The position numbers and the translations under genes were made by a program. This document shows, in pieces, positions 15,104-21,875 of a stretch of DNA of 22,691 nt. The first letter of the stretch is position 1. The number at the start of each line of letters is the position of its first letter. The notes beneath the pieces are model-generated. The model saw nothing but the letters and a program-made list of their open reading frames with translations. It searched no databases and had not been told where the DNA came from. This DNA is from a virus, in the IMG/VR virus record IMGVR_UViG_3300042465_002827, positions 1 to 22,691 of that record; one strand, given 5' to 3'.

Positions 15104-16266
15104 TATAACGATTGGCGATAACGTGAGTAAGTAAATTCGATGTCAAACGATAGATTAAATAATTTTCTATCATCTAAAAATTTCTTGATTTCGTAATTAG
15201 TATTCTTTATGTTAACTGCAACAAAATTAGTTGCGCTGCGTTCAAGATAAATGACTGGAGATGTTGCAAGTTGTTCAAGCAATATGCTTTGCTCTTCGCC
15301 AATCCAATCACTATTGATTGAGATTTTATCATTTATAGTAGTGTTAAAATTAGTTTTTAGTCTATCAGATTTTAAGTAGCTAATCGGTAATGCTGCTTTA
15401 AATTGTTTACGTTCTATCTCTTCACTTTTTCTTGAATTCATTATAAAATTAAACGATTCAAATGCTCCTAATTTATTTAGCCAATGTAATCTTACAGTTG
15501 AGTAATTTGAACACTGTGGTGTGTACGTAAAAGTCTTTGTTGCCACTGTTACATCTCCACTTGTTTTTAATTGAACGACATAAGTTCCGTTAGCTAAAGT
15601 CAAACCTGTTGTATCAATAATCCATTTACCTGCATTTATGTTAAATAGATGTTCCTTTGCAGGTAAAGTTATAGATTGAAAAACTGAACTGCCTGATAAC
15701 AAAACTATTTTTGCAACTATTCTATTTGGGTCAAAGAATGTAAGTATTTTATTTTGACTTACTTCTATGTTTTCATTTTGTGATGTGTTTGCATTTAGAA
15801 AACCAAAGCCACTTACGTTTGTGTTTACGTATGCAGTAGGTGTGAAGTCTTCAAAATCAAAAATAGCATTACTTGCAAACTTGTAACTTGATGCACTTGG
15901 TGTCGCAGGGTCACTCGCTAACACAGCACTTAATGTCGGAACAGTTGCCACATCATACAACTCACGAAACTCAACATAATACTTTAAACGTGAATTCGTG
16001 TTAGCTGCTACATATGCTGCTTGTGCGTTTAAGAAATCATAACTTACAGAATTCTTTAAAACATCGCCTATGTCAAATGTCAAATCAGTTACTCCAGGTT
16101 GTTTTGGATATTTTAAACGTGCCAAAAGTGTTGATGTCGTAGTCTCTTTTATGTCAACTATGAAATTGAAATTAGGTTGAGCAGTATTATTGCTACTTAT
16201 CTTGTATACTACTTGATTGAATGCTCCAATAAAATCATCTGGAACTGTTACTTTAGTGATTGCCAT
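15103..16266 (-). CDS. Distal tail-like protein
   Basis: A 387-aa beta-rich protein. Landmarks are the N-terminal sandwich (NFIVDIKETTTSTLLARL near 34-51 and DLTFDIGDVLKN near 61-72) and a central Ig-like part (NGTYVVQLKTSGDV). The C-terminal third, CSNYSTVRLHWLNKLGAFESF, then SRKSEEIERKQF, SDWIGEEQSILLEQL and LFNLSFDIEFTYSRYRQ, is a pattern I associate with tail proteins encoded just before the large tail-tip protein in Bacteroidota phages. It probably forms part of the tail tip or baseplate with its neighbour, to which it is translationally coupled. No enzymatic motif was seen. The gap to the gp10-like gene upstream is only 3 nt. Confidence 0.65.
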   Translation of the reverse strand: MAITKVTVPDDFIGAFNQVVYKISSNNTAQPNFNFIVDIKETTTSTLLARLKYPKQPGVTDLTFDIGDVLKNSVSYDFLNAQAAYVAANTNSRLKYYVEFRELYDVATVPTLSAVLASDPATPSASSYKFASNAIFDFEDFTPTAYVNTNVSGFGFLNANTSQNENIEVSQNKILTFFDPNRIVAKIVLLSGSSVFQSITLPAKEHLFNINAGKWIIDTTGLTLANGTYVVQLKTSGDVTVATKTFTYTPQCSNYSTVRLHWLNKLGAFESFNFIMNSRKSEEIERKQFKAALPISYLKSDRLKTNFNTTINDKISINSDWIGEEQSILLEQLATSPVIYLERSATNFVAVNIKNTNYEIKKFLDDRKLFNLSFDIEFTYSRYRQSL

Positions 16267-16269
16267 ATT

Positions 16270-16896
16270 TTAAAATTCTGAAACTATTGATGCTAATACT
16301 TTTATTCCTATTTCTTTGCTCATTGCTTGTGATAACTTCTTTATTCTCTTTTGACCTACTGCAGGTTCAACATAATTTACTGCTTTTATACCGCTTATCT
16401 TTGTTGCTATTGCTAATTGTTTTGCTACTTTTAATATATCTCTACCTGCTTGTATTTTGCTTTTACCTTTTGTTGCTAATGTAGTTCCTTTTATTTCTCT
16501 TACACCTGTTCTTGCTGCATAATCAGCAAATGAACGTAGCATCGTTTTTGGTACTCCTAAATTTTTAAATTTAAAAGGTGAGTTGGGTGCTTTGCTTTTA
16601 TTCTTAACTCCTTGTACTCCTTTGTCTAAAAACTCCCAATGGTCTTGCATTGTTACAATCTCAATTCTTAACTTACCACTTGCATCCATTGGATATGGTT
16701 TAGGTTGTAGGTCTGCAATTAATTTACCTCTGTCTCCTATTCTTGTTTTCTTAGACAATATTTTTCTCATAATAGCAATGCTATCATTTGCCCACTCAAC
16801 CATAATCTTGTCAACACCACTTTTTAACTCCTTTTGAAAGTTGTCAACTGATGAACCATATTTACTACCTATTGATGCGCCTGTGCCTTTTGCCAT
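16270..16896 (-). CDS. HK97 gp10-like head-tail joining / tail completion protein
   Basis: A 208-aa basic protein with an N-terminal helix (VDNFQKELKSGVDKIMVEWANDSI). A short strand unit ends in DHWEFLDKGVQGV (about 85-97), the motif typical of gp10-like head-tail joining and tail completion proteins, and is followed by SPFKFKNLG. The C-terminal half is Lys-rich and probably helical (KGKSKIQAGRDILKVAKQLAIATK). Such proteins help finish the tail or attach it to the head. The gene starts inside the last 28 bases of the frameshifted chaperone ORF, which suggests linked translation. Its place between chaperone and tail genes, away from the other connectors, is unusual. Confidence 0.65.
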   Translation of the reverse strand: MAKGTGASIGSKYGSSVDNFQKELKSGVDKIMVEWANDSIAIMRKILSKKTRIGDRGKLIADLQPKPYPMDASGKLRIEIVTMQDHWEFLDKGVQGVKNKSKAPNSPFKFKNLGVPKTMLRSFADYAARTGVREIKGTTLATKGKSKIQAGRDILKVAKQLAIATKISGIKAVNYVEPAVGQKRIKKLSQAMSKEIGIKVLASIVSEF

Positions 16897-17629
16897 AATC
16901 GTTTATCTTCTTCGCTTTTGTCTTTATAAAATACAACTGTATTTAAAAACTCAATCACATTCAAATCAAAATAAAAGTCCCACTTACTCCTATCGTTATT
17001 TGACATATTGTTTATGACTGCAATCCACCCCCACTTTTCTTCAAAACTTCTACCACTTTGGGGTGATTCATTGCCATCTTCATTGACTTCTCTGCTGCTT
17101 CCTCCAAATAAATTAGGATATTGTTGTGCAATTCCTCGAAATATTTGCAAAAAAAAAGCATAATCGGATAAGCACTGGTAATCTTCATATGATTATAAAA
17201 CAAATCTGCAATCTCTTTATGATTTTCAGGATTGTATTTCAACTTCTTACCATACCAAGTTCTCTCCACGCAAATACTTGCTAAAATATTATGAATATTA
17301 TTCACGATATCTTTTTCATTCTTGCAAAATGATGTAGCATCTATGTACTGATTTGCTCCAAGTTTCTGCGTTTGCCAAATGCACTCAAATCTTTTGCCTT
17401 TAACTTTAAATTTCATTCTAACTTTAGTGTTTTCAGTTAGCTTTTCAATCTCATTAAACTGCTTTAAAGCATTAGTCAACTCATCTACTGGCATTGCTTC
17501 AATCTCATCAAAAGTCTTGTCAGTTACTATTGCTAACATTTTTATGCTTTTGTCCAAAACATCAGTTTCGAATTCAGATATTGTTTTGCATTTAATGAAT
17601 TGACCTATTGTTAAATTCTCTAATTTCAT
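16869..17629 (-). CDS. Frameshifted tail assembly chaperone fusion (GT-type)
   Basis: Predicted product of a -1 ribosomal frameshift inside the 205-aa ORF. Codons 1-160 of that ORF join the -1 frame at 17150 and continue to the TAG at 16871-16869, giving 253 aa. The added 93 residues include EEKWGWIAVINNMSNND and WDFYFDLNVIEFLNTVVFYK. The short-plus-long arrangement with overlapping frames upstream of the tape measure is the layout of lambda G / GT, where the extended form binds tape measure and tube proteins during assembly. The -1 frame has no ATG that would explain it alone; its only start near 17150 is TTG inside the slip site. The fusion is predicted from sequence, not observed. Confidence 0.75.
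17012..17629 (-). CDS. Tail assembly chaperone, short form (G-like)
   Basis: A 205-aa mostly helical protein (MKLENLTIGQFIKCKTISEFETD...), with DKTFDEIEAMPVDELTNAL around 37-55 and a helical C-terminal half (NPENHKEIADLFYNHMKI). The YIDATSFCKNEKDIVNNIHNI pattern in the middle fits tail assembly chaperones I associate with Bacteroidota phages, which keep tail proteins soluble and load them on the tape measure. The zero-frame end after the T9 tract (CKYFEELHNNILIYLEEA..) is the unshifted form. It follows the large terminase by 34 nt, a shift from the common place just before the tape measure. A TATATTATT motif lies 5 nt before its ATG. Confidence 0.72.
   Translation of the reverse strand: MKLENLTIGQFIKCKTISEFETDVLDKSIKMLAIVTDKTFDEIEAMPVDELTNALKQFNEIEKLTENTKVRMKFKVKGKRFECIWQTQKLGANQYIDATSFCKNEKDIVNNIHNILASICVERTWYGKKLKYNPENHKEIADLFYNHMKITSAYPIMLFFCKYFEELHNNILIYLEEAAEKSMKMAMNHPKVVEVLKKSGGGLQS
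17149..17158 (-). other. Slippery site for -1 ribosomal frameshift
   Basis: The coding strand reads C followed by nine T residues. In the zero frame this is CTT TTT TTT TGC, so T TTT TTT is a perfect X XXY YYZ heptamer that allows both tRNAs to re-pair after a one-base slip back. The -1 frame is open from 17192 to 16869. Confidence 0.8.
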
Positions 17630-17634
17630 TTATA

Positions 17635-17643
17635 AATAATATA
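17635..17643 (-). promoter_or_regulatory. TATATTATT motif upstream of tail chaperone gene
   Basis: Exact coding-strand motif 5 nt before the ATG at 17629, in the 34-nt gap after the large terminase gene. Confidence 0.45.
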
Positions 17644-17663
17644 TTTTAATTTGTTATTTGTGA

Positions 17664-18842
17664 TTATACTCTAATTGTTGCGTATTTACCACTTGGTCGA
17701 TTGTTTAGTTTATTTAGTGCGAAATATCTAATCGCATCAATTGAGTGGTTACTGTGGTCAATCGGTTTACCTGTTAGCTTACCATCTCTATCCTTCTCCC
17801 ACTGATATGCTCGTAATTCTTTAATGGTGTTAGTTGACTGTTTAGTGATATTCATTTGATATCGTTTAAGTATGTCAATACCTATCTTAATTGAATCAGC
17901 ACCTTTTGATGCGGGTTGAATATTAAATCCTTGTCGCCTTAATTCTTCGATTGATTTAGGTTCTGCACTATCAGCTACAATATCATAAGGTCTAACTATG
18001 TTTATTGACTTCATAAAATTTCCAATATCGTTATTAGTCATATTTGTACGATATAGTAACTCATCTATGTACAATTCATTATCCATCTTATAAATTGCCA
18101 TCAATGTTGTAGGGTCATTTGTGAACCCGAAATCCATTGAATAACCGAGTAGCTTTGCATCGTTAGGTATTGCATCCACTTGCTTCCAATTATCGAACAC
18201 AACACCTTCTAAACTACCAATTTGACCTAATCCGTAAACCTTCCACCAATTTGCCCAGTATGATGATGTCTCTGCTTTCTCTCGTGCTTTCTCAATCTCT
18301 TTGACTAATGCATCATCTAATGCCTCGTTGTCTTTGTAAGTAAGAATTATTAAGTCTGAATCTTTATCATTTGACAATTCAGTATGTACCCAAAATTCTG
18401 AACTTGGATTATAGTCAAGGTAAACAAATTTCTTTGTTCTAATCGCTAACTGATGATATGCTTCAAAGTTTACATTATTTGCCTCATTGATAAACAAAAC
18501 ATCTCTTCTTGCTCCTCGTAATTTGTTTGGTTGGTCAGCACTAAAGAATTCAATATATGACTTATTCTTAAAAGTGTATTTTAAAGTAGATTTATTGAAT
18601 TGAGTATCGTTATAAAAACCAATCCAATCCATTATTTTTAAGAAGTCTTTTAAAGCACCTCTTCTGATTTGTGGTATTGTTTCAGCTACTACACTTATTT
18701 CGCTATTAGGATTCTTATAAGCATAGTCTATCAGCAAAGGAATAATACTAAATGTTTTTGAACTTGATGTTCCACCTTGTACTATTCTAATCCTTTTTTT
18801 TAAATTAGATATCTTAACTTGTGCAGTAGTTTCTTTTAACAT
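17664..18842 (-). CDS. terL: Terminase large subunit
   Basis: A 392-aa ATP-driven packaging motor and headful or site-specific nuclease. The Walker A-type motif is GGTSSSKT (23-30), Walker B is VLFINE (115-120, Glu120 catalytic), and a coupling-type motif is LDYNPSSEFWVH (142-153). The nuclease domain has its three acidic sites at MDFGFTNDP (Asp237), VADSAEP (Asp291) and SIDAIRY (Asp369). The set is complete, so the protein should be active. The order and motifs fit the PBSX XtmB / Terminase_3 type. It is slightly short of the usual 400-440 aa. The small subunit is just upstream and a 34-nt gap with a short inverted repeat separates them. Confidence 0.95.
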   Translation of the reverse strand: MLKETTAQVKISNLKKRIRIVQGGTSSSKTFSIIPLLIDYAYKNPNSEISVVAETIPQIRRGALKDFLKIMDWIGFYNDTQFNKSTLKYTFKNKSYIEFFSADQPNKLRGARRDVLFINEANNVNFEAYHQLAIRTKKFVYLDYNPSSEFWVHTELSNDKDSDLIILTYKDNEALDDALVKEIEKAREKAETSSYWANWWKVYGLGQIGSLEGVVFDNWKQVDAIPNDAKLLGYSMDFGFTNDPTTLMAIYKMDNELYIDELLYRTNMTNNDIGNFMKSINIVRPYDIVADSAEPKSIEELRRQGFNIQPASKGADSIKIGIDILKRYQMNITKQSTNTIKELRAYQWEKDRDGKLTGKPIDHSNHSIDAIRYFALNKLNNRPSGKYATIRV

Positions 18843-18850
18843 AAATGCGA

Positions 18851-18871
18851 TTTGTCCATCGTGTAGACAAA
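18851..18871. repeat. Short inverted repeat between terminase genes
   Basis: TTTGTC (18851-18856) and GACAAA (18866-18871) are a perfect 6-bp inverted repeat with a 9-nt spacer, in the gap between the two terminase genes and just before the large subunit ATG. It could be a weak RNA hairpin or a packaging-related site, or be chance. Confidence 0.3.
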
Positions 18872-18876
18872 CGGTT

Positions 18877-19293
18877 TTATTGACTTTCTTTGTTTTCTTT
18901 AATATTTAAATCAAGACCTTTAAAAATTTCTCTTTCGCCTGATAATTCCACTTCTTGTTTTTCAACATATCCACGTTTTTTACCTTTCGTTTTTAAGTAG
19001 AATATTATTGAACTTGGATTTGGTGCATCTTTAATTTCTACTATGTCTCCTCTGTTTGTCACTACTTCGTGACTTGCTCCTTGCATCAATACATTTAGTT
19101 GAGATTCTGCAAAGTCAATTGCCATATCATTGATACCTTCTACTGCTTCTTTATAAGTCTCATCTTCTCTCATCCATAGGTAATGAGTAGTTCTATCTAT
19201 GCCTACCATTTTAGCTGCAGTAGTGACAATGCCAAGACTTTTCTCAAGTGCTTCAATCATTGCTTTTTTTAGTGTTGAATTTTGTTGTTTCAT
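18877..19293 (-). CDS. terS: Terminase small subunit
   Basis: A 138-aa protein that recognises phage DNA for packaging. Residues 20-51, LGIVTTAAKMVGIDRTTHYLW followed by REDETYKEAV, form the typical N-terminal helix-turn-helix of small terminases. The middle part (DMAIDFAESQLNVLMQ) is the helical oligomerisation region. NPSSIIFYLKTKGKKRGYVEK (about 92-112) is the common late motif of the family, followed by a charged tail. The start overlaps the stop of the preceding gene (ATGA). It is directly upstream of the large subunit, which confirms the assignment. Confidence 0.9.
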   Translation of the reverse strand: MKQQNSTLKKAMIEALEKSLGIVTTAAKMVGIDRTTHYLWMREDETYKEAVEGINDMAIDFAESQLNVLMQGASHEVVTNRGDIVEIKDAPNPSSIIFYLKTKGKKRGYVEKQEVELSGEREIFKGLDLNIKENKESQ

Positions 19294-19616
19294 TTTTTTC
19301 TATTTTGGTATAAGTTTCTTCTTGTGAATTCTTTTTCTATTACTTCTTCAATTGTTATTTGTTTTGGATTATCTAACTCGTATTTGTTTACAAATCTAAC
19401 CATATTCTTCATTGCTTGAATCATACATCCTTGACAATCGCCAGACCTAATACCTGTTATTTCTTGACTGTATTCTTTAATCCTAATCAATTGATAGTTT
19501 GTTCCACACCAAGAACTTTCATTGTCGAATATTTTTAGTAGTTCAAGTATCGTGAATCTTTCATCTGCTAATAATGCACCTTGCATCTCGTTGTATATCT
19601 CTTCGTATCTTCTCAT
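19290..19616 (-). CDS. Hypothetical protein preceding terminase
   Basis: A 108-aa helical protein (MRRYEEIYNEMQGALLADERF..). Its cysteines are one near residue 37 and a GDCQGCM pair near 64-70; two short spaced Cys suggest a possible metal site, but no full zinc-finger pattern is present. The C-terminal EEVIEKEFTRRNLYQNRKK is basic. It is coupled to the terminase small subunit by an ATGA overlap and lies 2 nt after the membrane protein gene. I do not recognise the family. A packaging accessory is suggested only by position. Confidence 0.6.
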   Translation of the reverse strand: MRRYEEIYNEMQGALLADERFTILELLKIFDNESSWCGTNYQLIRIKEYSQEITGIRSGDCQGCMIQAMKNMVRFVNKYELDNPKQITIEEVIEKEFTRRNLYQNRKK

Positions 19617-19618
19617 TT

Positions 19619-19849
19619 TTAAAATTTAAATAATAATCTTTTTAACATTATAGAACCATAAGCACCATATCCTGCATACGCAAAAGGCTCGGCATAAGTT
19701 TGCAAATTAAAAACATAAGTAAGCACACATACCCAAAAGGTTAGGCACACTATACAGTTGAAAGGTTTAAAGTCTAACCACTTTGGGAATTGTGTAAGTG
19801 AAAAGAATGATACAAAGACCATTGCTATTCCGATTGCTATTATTATCAT
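19619..19849 (-). CDS. Small membrane protein with Cys-x-x-Cys
   Basis: A 76-aa hydrophobic protein. The first about 18 residues (IIIAIGIAMVFVSFFSL) form one transmembrane helix. A second hydrophobic stretch around 30-46 carries FNCIVCLTFWVCVL, and a third weaker one lies near 55-68. The CxxC within a membrane segment is unusual. Small membrane proteins of this type occur near terminase genes in Bacteroidota phages, but I know of no proven role. A holin is possible, though no endolysin was recognised nearby. The ATG overlaps the glycosyltransferase stop (ATGA), so the two are likely co-translated. Confidence 0.65.
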   Translation of the reverse strand: MIIIAIGIAMVFVSFFSLTQFPKWLDFKPFNCIVCLTFWVCVLTYVFNLQTYAEPFAYAGYGAYGSIMLKRLLFKF

Positions 19850-20952
19850 TTGTTTAATATTTGTTTGTATGCGTTATATCTTAATTCAGCTATTTTCTCT
19901 ATTGATTGCACCTGTACATCTAAATATAATTGTTCAGCCAGGTCTTCAATCATATTTGGATTACGGATTAGTTTTACCATATTTTTAAACCAATCGTGTT
20001 TGTTCTTTGCAATTAAGCAATTCTTATCAGTTAGTAAAGTATTGTATGGATGTACATCTGAAACTATTACTGCTTTCTTTTTAAATCCTGCTTCCAATAA
20101 TTTTAGGTTTGATTTCATATTATTAAACCTTGTATCTTTTAAAGGTATAAGAGCAACATTTATTTTATCATAAAAGTAAGCATAGTTATGTACATCAGTA
20201 CTTGGATATATTTCAAAGTTATTTGCACTTGCTTTGCCTTTACAAGATAGCACACCTAACATTGATTCTGATTCTCCATCTCCCTTTGCATATCCTCCAT
20301 ATATCATTTTGAATTCATCCTTATACCTGTAATCCGTGTATAGTGCTAATAAGCTATCGTGCATTAGCATAATGTCATCAAAGTGAGTAATACTACCACT
20401 CCAACCAAATACTACTTTTAAATCACTCTTAAAAGGTTTGGGTTCAAATTGTGCAAAGTCTGGTAATCCGTTTGGTATTATGTAAGTTTCTTTCTTTCCA
20501 AATTCTTTTGTTATCTCATCAGCTAAAACTTGGTGAGTACAGGTAATTACATCAGCATATCTAATTGAATCTTTTACATCTGCTCCTATGCCATCTCTTT
20601 TTGATACATTGTAAAGTATGTGATTTGTTGGAAGTAAGAAGTCATCATCCATATCAAGAACGAATTTAACTCCTGCTTTCTTTATTTTATCTGCTACTTT
20701 TTTTGATTCAAGTATCTTTGACATAGTTCTATTTGCTACAACTAAATCAAATCTTTGAATAAACTCAATCGAATCTACACCATCTATTTCATTTGAATCA
20801 ATATCACCTATTTGATGTAATTCAACATCATCTGAATATTTAAACAATGCTCTATGTGGATTAAGCAAACGATGATAATCAACTCCGTTTAATGTTGACT
20901 TTTCACCTGGCTTTGTTTCGCTATAACTTGGTATTAGAACTAATATTTTCAT
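19846..20952 (-). CDS. GT-B type glycosyltransferase (GT4-like)
   Basis: A 368-aa enzyme of the two-Rossmann GT-B fold that moves a sugar from a nucleotide donor. The N-terminal domain starts MKILVLIPSY and has LDMDDDF (99-105). The inter-domain region has IPNGLPD (159-165), common in GT4 enzymes, and the C-terminal domain opens with KVVFGWSGS (179-187). The donor-binding site is marked by SNLKLLEAGFKKKAVIVSD (281-299), matching the E-x7-E region of the family. There is no signal peptide, so it is cytoplasmic. It is coupled by ATGA to both the sigma-like gene before and the membrane protein after. Likely roles are modification of host surface sugars, virion proteins or DNA. The acceptor cannot be read from the sequence. 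Confidence 0.85.
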   Translation of the reverse strand: MKILVLIPSYSETKPGEKSTLNGVDYHRLLNPHRALFKYSDDVELHQIGDIDSNEIDGVDSIEFIQRFDLVVANRTMSKILESKKVADKIKKAGVKFVLDMDDDFLLPTNHILYNVSKRDGIGADVKDSIRYADVITCTHQVLADEITKEFGKKETYIIPNGLPDFAQFEPKPFKSDLKVVFGWSGSITHFDDIMLMHDSLLALYTDYRYKDEFKMIYGGYAKGDGESESMLGVLSCKGKASANNFEIYPSTDVHNYAYFYDKINVALIPLKDTRFNNMKSNLKLLEAGFKKKAVIVSDVHPYNTLLTDKNCLIAKNKHDWFKNMVKLIRNPNMIEDLAEQLYLDVQVQSIEKIAELRYNAYKQILNK

Positions 20953-21452
20953 TTTTTTAAAATCTTTGAATATTCTTTTATTCTGTTTTTTGCTTTTCTT
21001 AATGTTTCGTAACTAATACCTGTTGCACGATGTACTTTTGACAATGTTCCCAATTCGTTATAGTGTAGTAGTATTCGGTTATCCATCTCATCAAGTTCAA
21101 GCATAAACTCTTCTATGCTTTGTAAATCTACATTGTAGCCTATTTCCTCTTCTTCTAATACATTATCTATTGCTTCTTGATGTGTATCCTCCTTTGAATA
21201 GATGTATCCGTAATCTTCGTATTTATAAATGATGTAGCCTAACTTACCTTGTTTACTGATTATATTTCTCGCTACACAAAAAAACCAAAAAGACAAATGC
21301 TCTCTGGTTGGTAATCGGTCTTCAGCAATAGTCAATATTTGTTCGCATACTTCTTGAAAAATATCCTCACAATACTTCTTGTTTATTTTATAGCAAGTAG
21401 TTTTAAAACTTTCATTGCTTAAAATGTGTTCTATTATTTCGTTTCGTGTCAC
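20949..21452 (-). CDS. Sigma-70-family (ECF-like) transcription factor
   Basis: A 167-aa protein with the two domains of a small sigma factor. Region 2 (about 14-70) includes EDIFQEVCEQIL (29-40) and SFWFFCVARNIISKQ (54-68), similar to the DxxQEVF and W...IARN motifs of ECF sigmas. Region 4 (about 118-162) includes MDNRILLHYNELG and LSKVHRATGISYETLRKAKNRIKE, a helix-turn-helix for -35 recognition. The linker is short and acidic. It heads the coupled set that ends in the terminase genes, so it is a likely late-gene activator of the phage. A host-type regulator that lost core-binding is an alternative. A terminator hairpin lies just upstream. Confidence 0.75.
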   Translation of the reverse strand: MTRNEIIEHILSNESFKTTCYKINKKYCEDIFQEVCEQILTIAEDRLPTREHLSFWFFCVARNIISKQGKLGYIIYKYEDYGYIYSKEDTHQEAIDNVLEEEEIGYNVDLQSIEEFMLELDEMDNRILLHYNELGTLSKVHRATGISYETLRKAKNRIKEYSKILKK

Positions 21453-21464
21453 AATTTTTTATAT

Positions 21465-21492
21465 AAAAAAAAGCATCATATATTTGATGCTT
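21465..21492 (-). terminator. Rho-independent terminator of small-gene operon
   Basis: A perfect 8-bp stem (AAGCATCA / TGATGCTT) with a 6-nt loop, followed on the minus strand by a run of T residues (from 21472 to 21465). It ends the operon of three small genes at 22088-21533. The start of the sigma-like gene is only 13 nt further on. Confidence 0.85.
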
Positions 21493-21500
21493 CAAAAATA
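21493..21500 (-). promoter_or_regulatory. Possible -7 element upstream of sigma-like gene
   Basis: Minus-strand TATTTTTG fits the TAnnTTTG consensus, but no TTTG or TTG was found at the expected 19-21 nt spacing. The predicted start would fall inside the terminator hairpin. It is a weak candidate. Confidence 0.25.
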
Positions 21501-21532
21501 GATGTAATTCTACTTTAAGTTTTAAACAAGTT

Positions 21533-21691
21533 TTAAACTTTATCTGATTTTAAAATTTGATTTACTTTTTGACTAATTTCTTTTATTAGTTCTTGTTTTT
21601 TCTTATAATAAAAATTTATCAATTCATTATAAGAATTATCATTTTTCATTTCTAAATGATAAATTAAATTATTTAATTGTATTAGATTCAT
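21533..21691 (-). CDS. 52-aa helical hypothetical protein
   Basis: A 52-codon ORF, third in the small-gene operon and 9 nt after the preceding stop. The protein is Asn/Lys/Ile-rich and nearly all helical (LIQLNNLIYHLEMKN; FYYKKKQELIKEISQKVNQIL), with a heptad-like hydrophobic spacing that suggests a short coiled coil. Its leader is A-rich (AAAAAAAATATATG). There is no recognised family and no membrane segment. It ends about 40 nt before a strong terminator, which supports it as the last gene of the operon. Confidence 0.55.
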   Translation of the reverse strand: MNLIQLNNLIYHLEMKNDNSYNELINFYYKKKQELIKEISQKVNQILKSDKV

Positions 21692-21700
21692 ATATTTTTT

Positions 21701-21862
21701 TTAGTTAATTACTTTATAAAATTTTGCTTCGTTTTCAAAATGTACTGTTTTTCTTGACTCCCATATTCCATCAGCATATTTACTTATTAATATAAATTCG
21801 TAGCCCTCTGATGATATCAATTTTGTACCTACTTTAAAATCTTCTATTGTTGCTATTCTCAT
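21701..21862 (-). CDS. 53-aa hypothetical protein
   Basis: A 53-codon ORF (MRIATIEDFKVGTKLISSEGYEF...). The pattern DFKVGTKLIS..GYEF.LISKY..GIWESRK suggests a small beta barrel or SH3-like fold, but I do not recognise a family. It lies 13 nt after the 70-aa gene and 9 nt before the 52-aa gene. It shares the leader TAAAAATTATG with the 70-aa gene, which argues that both are real. Its function is unknown and it is probably an early host-takeover or accessory protein. Confidence 0.65.
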   Translation of the reverse strand: MRIATIEDFKVGTKLISSEGYEFILISKYADGIWESRKTVHFENEAKFYKVIN

Positions 21863-21875
21863 AATTTTTATTTTT

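Noticed and set aside
16869-17150. A separate 93-aa gene starting with TTG
   Set aside because: The TTG lies inside the slippery T tract, there is no leader-like signal, and the frame overlaps the chaperone gene by 139 nt. A -1 frameshift product explains it better.
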